Assembly: GCA_934621385.1 (NCBI GenBank)
Contig: CAKTUI010000034.1
Coordinates: 1-27,059, forward strand
Source of the DNA: an uncultured Kiritimatiellota bacterium
GTDB lineage: Bacteria > Verrucomicrobiota > Kiritimatiellia > RFP12 > UBA1067
Reading direction: 5' to 3'
Length of the DNA: 27,059 nt
Below the pieces are notes generated by a model that was given only the letters and a program-made list of their open reading frames with translations, had not been told where the DNA came from and made no database searches. How positions within the stretch are numbered: position 1 is the stretch's first letter; the number at the start of each line of letters is the position of its first letter. The position numbers and the translations under genes are program-made. Below are positions 16,333-23,242 of the stretch, piece after piece.

Positions 16333-16414
16333 TCCGATGCCCGTCGGACGGAATTCTGATGCCCGTCGGAAAAAATTCTGATGGGCATCAGAAAGTGCTC
16401 CGATGGGCATCAGA
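16333..16414. repeat. Array of four 16-bp near-palindromes at 22-bp pitch, possible operator array
   Basis: Four 16-bp units begin at 16333, 16355, 16377 and 16399, an exact 22-bp step (about two helical turns) with 6-bp spacers. They are TCCGATGCCCGTCGGA, TCTGATGCCCGTCGGA, TCTGATGGGCATCAGA and TCCGATGGGCATCAGA. Each is nearly self-complementary around a GCCC/GGGC centre, and units 1-2 and 3-4 differ in centre orientation. The array lies about 80 bp before the ung promoter and about 310 bp from the RHS operon promoter. Equal helical phasing suggests cooperative protein binding; a mobile palindromic repeat is the alternative. Confidence 0.7.
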
Positions 16415-16492
16415 CGGGCCTGCCGCCCCAACGCCCCGTGCCATCCGTGCTCGCCCCGTCTTTTTGACAAATTCCACATTTTTTAGACAAAT

Positions 16493-16503
16493 TATGCTAT
16501 ACT
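16493..16503 (+). promoter_or_regulatory. Extended -10 promoter of ung-sdaA
   Basis: TGCTATACT gives an extended -10 (TATACT at 16498-16503). A TTGACA at 16464-16469 is 28 bp away from it, too far for a normal pair, so the TG extension probably does the work. The expected transcription start (16510-16512) coincides with the GTG start codon of ung, and no Shine-Dalgarno sequence is seen. Confidence 0.55.
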
Positions 16504-16510
16504 CTCCCGC

Positions 16511-17182
16511 GTGAATGTCAAGATTGAGGAATCATGGAAGACCGTACTGGCGGATCAGTTCGAAAGCGACTACTTCGCCCGTCTCGTGTCATTCGTCAAG
16601 GCGGCCTATGCGCAAGGGGTCGTCTATCCGCCTGGCAAGTACATCTTCGAGGCGTTTAACCGAACGCCCTTCGACAAGGTCAAGGTCGTCATCATCGGTC
16701 AGGACCCCTACCATAATCCGCATCAGGCGCACGGCCTGTGCTTCTCGGTCCAACCCGGCGTTGAGACACCCCCCTCGCTCGTCAACATCTACAAGGAACT
16801 CGAAGCCGAATACAAGCGACCGTTCCTCAATCGGAACGGCGACCTGACGCACTGGGCGGACCAGGGCGTTCTGCTGCTGAATGCGACGCTGACGGTTTCG
16901 GGCGGTGCCAACATGGCCGGGTCGCACCAGGGCAAGGGCTGGGAGACCTTCACCGACATGGTCATCCGCCGTCTTGCCGAACGCCGCGAACACCTCGTCT
17001 ATATGCTCTGGGGCTCCTACGCCCAGCGCAAGGCCGCTTTCGTCGACCGCACAAAGAATCTCGTCCTGGAATCGCCCCACCCGTCGCCACTCTCGGCGCA
17101 TCGGGGCTTTTTCGGCAACAATCACTTCATCAAATGCGATGCCTATCTTCGTGAACACGGCCTCGCCCCTATCCAATGGTAA
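16511..17182 (+). CDS. ung: Uracil-DNA glycosylase, family 1
   Basis: 223 residues, the usual length. The enzyme removes uracil from DNA, the first step of base-excision repair after cytosine deamination or dUTP misincorporation. The water-activating loop GQDPYH is present with catalytic Asp65, and the DNA-intercalation loop HPSPLS carries His190. The N-terminus (VKIEESWKTVLADQF) matches the family, supporting the GTG at 16511 although no ribosome-binding site precedes it. The last seven bases overlap the start of sdaA, so the two are co-transcribed, an odd functional pairing. All key residues are intact. Confidence 0.97.
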   Translation: MNVKIEESWKTVLADQFESDYFARLVSFVKAAYAQGVVYPPGKYIFEAFNRTPFDKVKVVIIGQDPYHNPHQAHGLCFSVQPGVETPPSLVNIYKELEAEYKRPFLNRNGDLTHWADQGVLLLNATLTVSGGANMAGSHQGKGWETFTDMVIRRLAERREHLVYMLWGSYAQRKAAFVDRTKNLVLESPHPSPLSAHRGFFGNNHFIKCDAYLREHGLAPIQW

Positions 17183-18405
17183 GAAAGAACAAGAAAACAC
17201 GGACGCCCGGCATGGAGGCCCTCACCGAACTCTACCGCATCGGGCACGGTCCCTCGTCCTCCCACACAATGGGGCCCTACCGGGCCGCCGAGATCTTCCT
17301 GAAACGCACGCCGAATGCCGTGCGCTACGAGGCGACGCTCTACGGCTCGCTTTCCGCCACGGGCGGCGGACACTTCACCGAGCGGGCCATCCGCGAGGCC
17401 CTCGGCACGGCACCCGTCGAGGTCATCTGGAGCAAGGAGGTGAAGAAGTTCCATCCGAATGGAATGGAGCTCCGCGCCTATGATGCCGCGAACCAGCTCA
17501 TCGACTCGTGGCTCGTCTACTCCATCGGCGGCGGCGCACTCGCCGAGGAAGGCGTCGTCTCTCCCGTGCCGAAAGTCTACAAGCTCGATACGATGAAGAA
17601 GATTCTCGCCTACTGCGAGAAGTCCGGCAAGCACATCTGGGAGTATTTTGACGAGGTCGAGGGCCCCGCCGGCTGGCAGCACCTGGCGGACGTCCGCAAG
17701 GCGATGTCGGAGTCGCTCGTTCGTGGACTCCAGGCGGACGGTGTCCTGCCGGGCGGTCTGAATCTGCCGCGCCAGGCGCGCGCCTTCTACCAGCAGTCGT
17801 TGCGTCTCAGTCCCGACGCACGGCGCACGGCGCGGCTCGCCGCCTTCGCCTTCGCCGTCAACGAGGAGAATGCCTCGCTGGGAGTCGTCGTCACGGCCCC
17901 GACCTGCGGATCTTGCGGGACGCTGCCGGCCGTGCTGCGCTACCTGCGGGAGACCTACAACTGCTCGAACACCGAGATTGAACGTGCGCTCGCCGTGGCC
18001 GGACTTGTCGGCAACGTCGCCAAGCAGAACGGCTCCATTTCCGGCGCGGAGGCCGGTTGCCAGGCCGAAGTCGGTGTCGCCGCGTCCATGGCGGCGGCGG
18101 CGGCGACCTACCTGCTCGGCGGCACAGCGCGGCAATGCCAATGGGCGGCGGCCTCGGCCCTGGAGCACTTCCTCGGGCTGACTTGCGACCCCATCAAGGG
18201 ACTCGTCCAAGTCCCCTGCATCGAACGCAACGCCATTGCCGCGAACCGCGCCCTGACCGCCGGTGAACTCGCTCTCCTCTCGGACGGCAACCGCCTCATC
18301 GACTACGACAAGGTCGTCGGCGTGATGCTCCAGACGGGACACGACCTCCCGGCCATCTACCGCGAGACGTCGAAGGGTGGACTCGCCCTCGCCGGCGGCT
18401 GCTAA
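17176..18405 (+). CDS. sdaA: L-serine dehydratase (L-serine ammonia-lyase), iron-sulfur, single chain
   Basis: 409 residues. It deaminates L-serine to pyruvate and ammonia with a [4Fe-4S] cluster in the cytosol. The beta-like N-terminal domain starts with the signature GPSSSHTMGPYRAA. The alpha-like catalytic domain carries APTCGSCGTLPA, then Cys295 (EAGCQAE), Cys337 (LTCDPIKG) and Cys348 (VPCIERNA). The 42- and 11-residue spacings between these three are those of cluster ligands in known enzymes of the family. The beta-type domain is shorter than in the E. coli enzyme. The start overlaps ung by 7 bases, and a strong terminator follows about 30 bases after the stop. Confidence 0.96.
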   Translation: MVRKNKKTRTPGMEALTELYRIGHGPSSSHTMGPYRAAEIFLKRTPNAVRYEATLYGSLSATGGGHFTERAIREALGTAPVEVIWSKEVKKFHPNGMELRAYDAANQLIDSWLVYSIGGGALAEEGVVSPVPKVYKLDTMKKILAYCEKSGKHIWEYFDEVEGPAGWQHLADVRKAMSESLVRGLQADGVLPGGLNLPRQARAFYQQSLRLSPDARRTARLAAFAFAVNEENASLGVVVTAPTCGSCGTLPAVLRYLRETYNCSNTEIERALAVAGLVGNVAKQNGSISGAEAGCQAEVGVAASMAAAAATYLLGGTARQCQWAAASALEHFLGLTCDPIKGLVQVPCIERNAIAANRALTAGELALLSDGNRLIDYDKVVGVMLQTGHDLPAIYRETSKGGLALAGGC

Positions 18406-18435
18406 CGAACGCCGCGCCCAGACTTCCCGAAAAAG

Positions 18436-18468
18436 CGAACGCCCCGCGTCCAAAACGCGGGGCGTTCG
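18436..18468. terminator. Bidirectional intrinsic terminator
   Basis: A perfect 14-bp GC-rich stem (CGAACGCCCCGCGT and its complement) closes a 5-base loop. On the plus strand it is followed by TTCT; on the minus strand by CTTTTT, so the U-run is better for the convergent beta-helix gene. It lies between the stop of sdaA (18405) and that of the minus-strand gene (18494) and probably ends both transcripts. Confidence 0.9.
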
Positions 18469-18493
18469 TTCTGTCGCCATCCAAGCGGACGAC

Positions 18494-20686
18494 TTACCTG
18501 ACGCGGATGAGGAAGCCCGCGCTCGTCAGCTCGTAGCACCCGACATCGACTGCCGCGCCGTGGACACGCGGATTCCCCTTCAGGTCGGTTGTCGGCAACA
18601 CGAGGCCGTTCGCCGTGCCCGCATTCTCAAGGATTCCGCCGCGCAGGGGGCGATAATCCCCGAGGCTGACGCTCTCGAACATCTCCGCCGCCGTTCCCAC
18701 CTTGCAGTTGCCCGCCGCATAGATCGGGCTTGCATCGTCCGACACGCAGAAACGGAACTTACCCTGACCATTGCCCCACTGCCCGCGCGCGGCATTTCCG
18801 AGCGAATCCGTATTGTTCGCCATCACGCAGTTGTAGATCGAAAGCCCACTGACGTCACTCTTCGCATAGACGGCGGCAAAGAGACCCGTATGGCAGTTGT
18901 CGACGATGGTGCAGTTGTCCATCATGCCCTTGCCATTCAGCGAAACGACAACCACTTCCTTCTGATGTTCCTTTTCAACCTTCACAGGGCACTTCAGCAT
19001 CTCCGCATTGTCCATCGTCGAGTTCTTCGTGATGAGACAGTTGGAGATGCGACCGCCGCCGCCCTGCTGAAAGATGGCCGTCCCATTGCCCTCACCTGAG
19101 GCCGACTGAAGCCATCCGTTTGAAATCACGCAGTGAGTCAACACGGCGTTCGTCGAGTTCAGGCTCACATTCGCACCCTTCACATTATTTCCCGAACCCG
19201 AACGGATGATGCAGTTCGACACCGTTCCACCGTCACCCGTCACCAGCACATTGCCGCCGGCATTGTAGTTGCAACGCCCATTCTCAATCGTCAGCCCCGA
19301 CACCAGTGCCCGGCGGTTCTGCAGGACGAAAACGCGATCGCCAACCCGATTCGCCGCCTTCTCGGGGACGTTGCGCAAGACGACATTCTCGGGACGCGCC
19401 AGACCAACGACCTCAATCGCGTTCGTCAGTGGTATGGCCGAGGTCTGCTCGTAAATGCCCGGCGCGACAAAGACCACGCCCTCCATGCAGACGAGATCGA
19501 GGTAGTTGACGGCGGCCTCCACCGTTGCCTTCGCCGTTGCCAGCGTCGCGCCGTCATTCTCGTCATTTCCGTCCGGCGCAACGTAAATGACCTTGTTTGC
19601 GTCCTCGGGGACAAAGAACGCCGTCAACTGCCGCGGACCGTCGGACGGAACCGAAATCTCCGGGGCCATTTCATCCGAAATGCCCGTCGTGTCACCAATC
19701 CAGCGGACGAACTTGTAGCCACTCGCCGGCGTAGCCGAAACCGTCAGGCTACCGCCCTGCATACACCAGCCGTCGTTCGGGACGCTCACCGTCCCCTCAC
19801 CACGAACCAGCACCGAGACGCGATTGGAGACGGCAAACTGCCAAATCCATTTCACACCGCCACCCGGATGCACAAAGGTCTCCGTTGTACCATCACCTTC
19901 GGACTTGAGATCCCACGCGGTCGGATCCGCCGCATTGCGCACATACGACTTCCACCCCAAGCAGCCGGCGACCTGTCCATCCTTGATGATCGCCGGCGTT
20001 TCAATCGACAACTCATAGGAATCACCCTTGACGGCATTCATCGTTCCATAGCCCGGAACCGGATTGCCATAATCCGATGGGTTCCCCGAGATAATGAGGT
20101 TGTCATCGGCGACTTCGCGGCGGAAATACTCCAGTTCCTGAATGATGACATACTGATTAGCCACAATCGGTGCCTGAAAGGTCATCTTGTAATAGGTGTA
20201 GGCAATGGGATTGTCGAACTCGTATTCCCGGAACTTCTCCTTGTTGACATCCCACGCCGATTCGTTCTCATGCCGATCCAACAGTACCCAGGTTAAGCCA
20301 TCGAGTGAACCAGAGAATTCAAATGTTTTCGGCGTGCGCTCGTTCCGCTGAAGCCCAAATGTGGACTGATTCCAGATACGATAGGCGTTGACAATGGTCG
20401 GCGTCTTGAACTGATAGGTGACCCAAAGAGGATTCTGCGCCGACACGCCGCCGGAACCGAACCGCAGATTGTTGCGCGTCGTATCCGGACCAACTACGAT
20501 TGTCGTCGCCACATCACCGATGATGTCAAAGGCATTCGCGCCATTGCTGCTTCTGAGATTATCGTTGCCCGTAATCGCCGCACGGTTATCGAGGTCGTCG
20601 GTGAGGTCGGTGAGTCCCGTCAGATCAGCCGAGGCCGTGAGGGCCGACGACACCGCCAGGGTGAGAAACGCAGATTTCATGTCCAT
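18494..20686 (-). CDS. Exported discoidin-like / parallel beta-helix surface protein
   Basis: 730 residues with an N-terminal signal (MKSAFLTLAVSSALTASA). Residues about 60-190 resemble an F5/8 type C (discoidin) carbohydrate-binding domain (WVTYQFKTPTIVNAYRIWN; TFEFSGSLDGLTWVLLDRH). About 300-355 is an InlB-type beta-repeat (GGSLTVSATPASGYKFVRWIGD). From about 365 (VIYVAPDGNDENDG) to 700 is a right-handed beta-helix of the DUF1565/pectate-lyase-like kind, with repeated NC-hydrophobic rungs (SNCIIRSG, LTHCVISNG, SNCLITKN, DNCTIVDN, YNCVMANN). It closes GNPRVHGAAVDVGCYE, as in choice-of-anchor Q proteins. No catalytic residues can be assigned; glycan binding or a lyase-like role is possible. 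It starts 18 bases after the GH16 gene, in one operon, and ends at the shared terminator. Confidence 0.87.
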   Translation of the reverse strand: MDMKSAFLTLAVSSALTASADLTGLTDLTDDLDNRAAITGNDNLRSSNGANAFDIIGDVATTIVVGPDTTRNNLRFGSGGVSAQNPLWVTYQFKTPTIVNAYRIWNQSTFGLQRNERTPKTFEFSGSLDGLTWVLLDRHENESAWDVNKEKFREYEFDNPIAYTYYKMTFQAPIVANQYVIIQELEYFRREVADDNLIISGNPSDYGNPVPGYGTMNAVKGDSYELSIETPAIIKDGQVAGCLGWKSYVRNAADPTAWDLKSEGDGTTETFVHPGGGVKWIWQFAVSNRVSVLVRGEGTVSVPNDGWCMQGGSLTVSATPASGYKFVRWIGDTTGISDEMAPEISVPSDGPRQLTAFFVPEDANKVIYVAPDGNDENDGATLATAKATVEAAVNYLDLVCMEGVVFVAPGIYEQTSAIPLTNAIEVVGLARPENVVLRNVPEKAANRVGDRVFVLQNRRALVSGLTIENGRCNYNAGGNVLVTGDGGTVSNCIIRSGSGNNVKGANVSLNSTNAVLTHCVISNGWLQSASGEGNGTAIFQQGGGGRISNCLITKNSTMDNAEMLKCPVKVEKEHQKEVVVVSLNGKGMMDNCTIVDNCHTGLFAAVYAKSDVSGLSIYNCVMANNTDSLGNAARGQWGNGQGKFRFCVSDDASPIYAAGNCKVGTAAEMFESVSLGDYRPLRGGILENAGTANGLVLPTTDLKGNPRVHGAAVDVGCYELTSAGFLIRVR

Positions 20687-20704
20687 GTGCAGTACCTTTA
20701 CCTT

Positions 20705-22558
20705 TTACTTTGTGATTAAATCCTCTCGCTGCCAGACGCGGAACCAGTCGATGGCGAACTCGTCCGGCAACTGGTCGTCGTCCAGCGGATCATTCGCCCA
20801 ACCGCCCGAGACCATATAGAAAAAGATGTAGGCGGGGACGCTGGCCACGCGCTCGCTCTCCCAGCGGGCCAGTTCGATGCCGTTGCCGTAGACGGCGAAG
20901 ACACCCGGCAACCACAGCATCCCGACGGTGATGAAGCCGTCCTTGTCGGCCGGCACGTAAATGCCACTTGTGCCGATGGCGCGGTGATTCTTCCCGTAGC
21001 CATCCCAATGGCAGGCGACATTGAAGCGATGGGGACCCCAGGCGGTCAGGTGCTCCATGATGTCGAACTCCATGCCGTCCTTCTCCGTCGCGGAGCGCAT
21101 CCAACGCTCCTTGCCGGCGGCTTCGCCACGATCGGGCATCGTCCAGAATGCCGGCCACAGCCCCGGGCTCGTCGGCAGCTTCATCCGCGCCTCAAAGTAG
21201 CCGTACCGCTGCGTCCACCGTCCGTAGGAGTCAAGGATTCCGCAGGCGTAGTCCGTCGTCTTGCGCGTCGCATCGTCGTTCTCGTGCCCCGTCTTGCGCT
21301 CGTACTTCAGGATGGCGCATCCATCGCGGAAGAGAATGTTCTCCCGCGAGAAATGCGTCCGCTTATCCCAGTAGTTCGAACTGTAGGGGCTCCAGACCTT
21401 CTCGTTCAGAACGCCCTCGTTGAATTCCTCGGAAAGCGTCCGCACCCACTTGCCCGGCACGGGCGGCACCTTGCCCAGCGTCGCGGGAATTTCGGCTATG
21501 ACTTTCTCGGCACGGAGTGACACGACCTCAAACGCCGCGCCAGTCTCCACGGACGAGAAGACGACCCCCTTCGTGCGGTGACTCTCGTATGTCGTGCCGC
21601 CGACCGCCTTCGCGCCCTTCGCATCGCCCTTCAGCACCCACGGCTCAGTCGGCATGAACGGAACTTCGACCTCCATCGTCTCGCCCATGCCGAGCGCGGC
21701 GGAAGCCGTGACCGTCCGCGCCCCACCATTGCCGTCCACCTTCACGATGGGACGGAAGGCGCTCGTCCCCGTATTGCGAACGGTCGCCACGACTTTCAGC
21801 CATGTGCCGAGATTCCAGAAGCCCTGCGCCGGTTTGACGCGAACGGCCGCGCCCGGCTTCGATCCCAGACGGACGAAGAGCGTTCCGCTGGGCGTGAAAG
21901 CGGCCTGCGCCCCCGCATGCGTCGAAAGGTTCCCGTTCTTGCCACCCTTCATCGGCACGAGGACACCATCCTTCGGCACGACCGCACGGTGCGCCGGATT
22001 GACGGCCGGCTTCTCACCGGCGATGCCCGTCGCGACAAAATCCTCAAGAACGAGCTCACGCTTCTCGGCACTCTTCCCATTGAGGAAGACCTTGACCGCA
22101 CGAACCTTTGAGGGATCGAGCTTGTAGCCCTTCTTGAAACCATACTGATAGCCGAAGATCACCTTGCCAATCTTCGTCTCGCCCGGCTTGAGGTAGATAT
22201 TCTCGGCATTCCAGGGCGATGTCTTCCAGTCCCCGGGATTATCCACGCGCAACCCAACGGAAAGCGGTTTCTTCCCCGGGTTCGTCAGCCGAACCTCCAC
22301 GCGTCCCCACGGCGAAAGGTCCCAAGGCTTTGAGGGGACGAGCGCAAAGCTTGGCCACTGGAGCGCGGCATTGTCAAAGGTTGCCCGCATGGACGAGCCC
22401 GACGGCGCAACCGTCACGCCCGCATCGCACGACACCTCGCCATCGAATGGCTTCGCCGCCTCCCAAAGGAACTTGGGCGCAATCGCGGCACCACCATCCG
22501 CATATGCGGACAGGAACTCCATCGCAACAAACGACAAGACGGCTACCAGTTTCTTCAT
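20705..22558 (-). CDS. Exported glycoside hydrolase family 16 enzyme
   Basis: 617 residues from the ATG at 22558; an in-frame TTG 15 bases earlier is possible but less likely. A signal peptide (MKKLVAVLSFVAMEFLSAYA) is followed by an accessory region (about 25-360) with carbohydrate-module-like beta patches (WGRVEVRLTNPGKKPLSVGLRVDN). The GH16 domain runs from about 370 (KWVRTLSEEFNEG) to the end (FAIDWFRVWQRED). The catalytic ExDxxE motif is EFDIMEH, with Glu497 as nucleophile, Asp499 and Glu502 as acid/base. YGYFEARMKLP and LWPAFWTMP are family hallmarks. GH16 enzymes hydrolyse beta-1,3/1,4 glucans, agar, carrageenan or porphyran; the substrate cannot be fixed from sequence, though the length of the linker and active-site stretch suggests a marine-type galactanase as one option. 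Confidence 0.93.
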   Translation of the reverse strand: MKKLVAVLSFVAMEFLSAYADGGAAIAPKFLWEAAKPFDGEVSCDAGVTVAPSGSSMRATFDNAALQWPSFALVPSKPWDLSPWGRVEVRLTNPGKKPLSVGLRVDNPGDWKTSPWNAENIYLKPGETKIGKVIFGYQYGFKKGYKLDPSKVRAVKVFLNGKSAEKRELVLEDFVATGIAGEKPAVNPAHRAVVPKDGVLVPMKGGKNGNLSTHAGAQAAFTPSGTLFVRLGSKPGAAVRVKPAQGFWNLGTWLKVVATVRNTGTSAFRPIVKVDGNGGARTVTASAALGMGETMEVEVPFMPTEPWVLKGDAKGAKAVGGTTYESHRTKGVVFSSVETGAAFEVVSLRAEKVIAEIPATLGKVPPVPGKWVRTLSEEFNEGVLNEKVWSPYSSNYWDKRTHFSRENILFRDGCAILKYERKTGHENDDATRKTTDYACGILDSYGRWTQRYGYFEARMKLPTSPGLWPAFWTMPDRGEAAGKERWMRSATEKDGMEFDIMEHLTAWGPHRFNVACHWDGYGKNHRAIGTSGIYVPADKDGFITVGMLWLPGVFAVYGNGIELARWESERVASVPAYIFFYMVSGGWANDPLDDDQLPDEFAIDWFRVWQREDLITK

Positions 22559-22636
22559 GATAACTTTACACAATCTCGGTATTCCTCACAAGCCAAACTG
22601 CCACCAACCGATCGGTAGACAACTTTCAACGCCAAA

Positions 22637-22666
22637 AGTGTACCATAATTGCCCAAAACCAGTCAA
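22637..22666 (-). promoter_or_regulatory. Promoter of the GH16/beta-helix operon
   Basis: On the minus strand TTGACT (22661-22666) and TACACT (22637-22642) are separated by 18 bases. A start near 22630 gives a leader of about 70 bases before the ATG at 22558. No operator is evident. The IS derivative begins about 80 bp upstream and leaves the promoter intact. Confidence 0.55.
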
Positions 22667-22744
22667 GCCTGTCGCATTCTGAACGAACTGACCGCGGTTT
22701 GTCATAATAACGTGTACCCGTATTCAACTGATTAGGATTTTTCA

Positions 22745-23150
22745 GACAGCCCGTTTGTCAAATGCTGTGTACCCGATAGAATATGGGCATGCACGACATG
22801 TCACGCAGATCCAAAGCAGAATACATCAAGGTCCGGAGAGAACGCTACGAGGTCGCAAACTCCGCCAAGAAGTCTCGCATCATCGACGAGGTCATGGAAA
22901 CGACTGGCTTTACCCGCAAGTACGTGATCAACCTCCTCAACGGGAAAGTCGAGTACCGCGAGCGGAAAGGACGCGGGAAGACCTATGACGACGAGACAAG
23001 GCCCGCGCTCTCCAGATGGGTGGCATCGACCTACGCCCCAAGCCCCTCAGCAAGAAACATCAACACCTTCAGAGTACACAGTATTTGACAAACCGAAAAC
23101 GGCCCGCTCACCTATCGGGTACACGTTCTATTTGACAAACTGGGGCTGTC
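22745..23150 (+). mobile_element. 406-bp internally deleted insertion sequence with terminal inverted repeats
   Basis: The left end (GACAGCCC, GTTTGTCAAAT, then GTGTACCCGATAG) is repeated inverted at the right end (CTATCGGGTACAC, ATTTGACAAAC, then GGGGCTGTC), giving imperfect inverted repeats of roughly 35-40 bp. An extra inner TTTGACAAA box lies at about 23086. Between them is only the N-terminal part of a transposase, so the element cannot move by itself but could be mobilised by a complete relative. I see no clear target-site duplication. A diverged copy of its right end lies at 1-76. Confidence 0.75.
22783..23088 (+). pseudogene. Transposase, N-terminal fragment
   Basis: A 101-codon fragment. 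Its helix-turn-helix-like start (SRRSKAEYIKVRRERYEVANS, then KSRIIDEVMETTGFTRKYVINLLNGK) resembles the N-terminal part of long DDE transposases with an integrase-type core. The homologous-looking part ends near residue 85 (RPALSRWVASTYAP); what follows runs directly into the IS end. The DDE catalytic domain is missing, so the product is inactive as a transposase, but a DNA-binding fragment could in principle repress related elements. The start may be the ATG at 22783 or 22798; no ribosome-binding site is convincing. Confidence 0.75.
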
Positions 23151-23242
23151 AGGAAGAGAAAAGGCAAGCACACGCAAGCGAAATTGGCATGGGCATGCGG
23201 GACTGCCGCTTCAAAGTGTGATGGGGTTTGCCGTTGCCAAGT

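Noticed and set aside
16333..16414. CRISPR array
   Set aside because: The units are regularly spaced, but spacers are only 6 bp and units are 16-bp palindromes, not a CRISPR pattern.
15948..16514. Plus-strand ORF of 188 codons before ung
   Set aside because: It translates repeat-rich intergenic DNA and the palindrome array; no start signal and no family.
17143..18480. Minus-strand ORF of 445 codons opposite sdaA
   Set aside because: Antisense shadow of a gene with intact cluster ligands.
1..23150. Composite transposon bounded by the two IS right ends
   Set aside because: Both ends are in direct orientation, one is decayed, no target duplication is visible, and the interval holds housekeeping genes (ung, sdaA).
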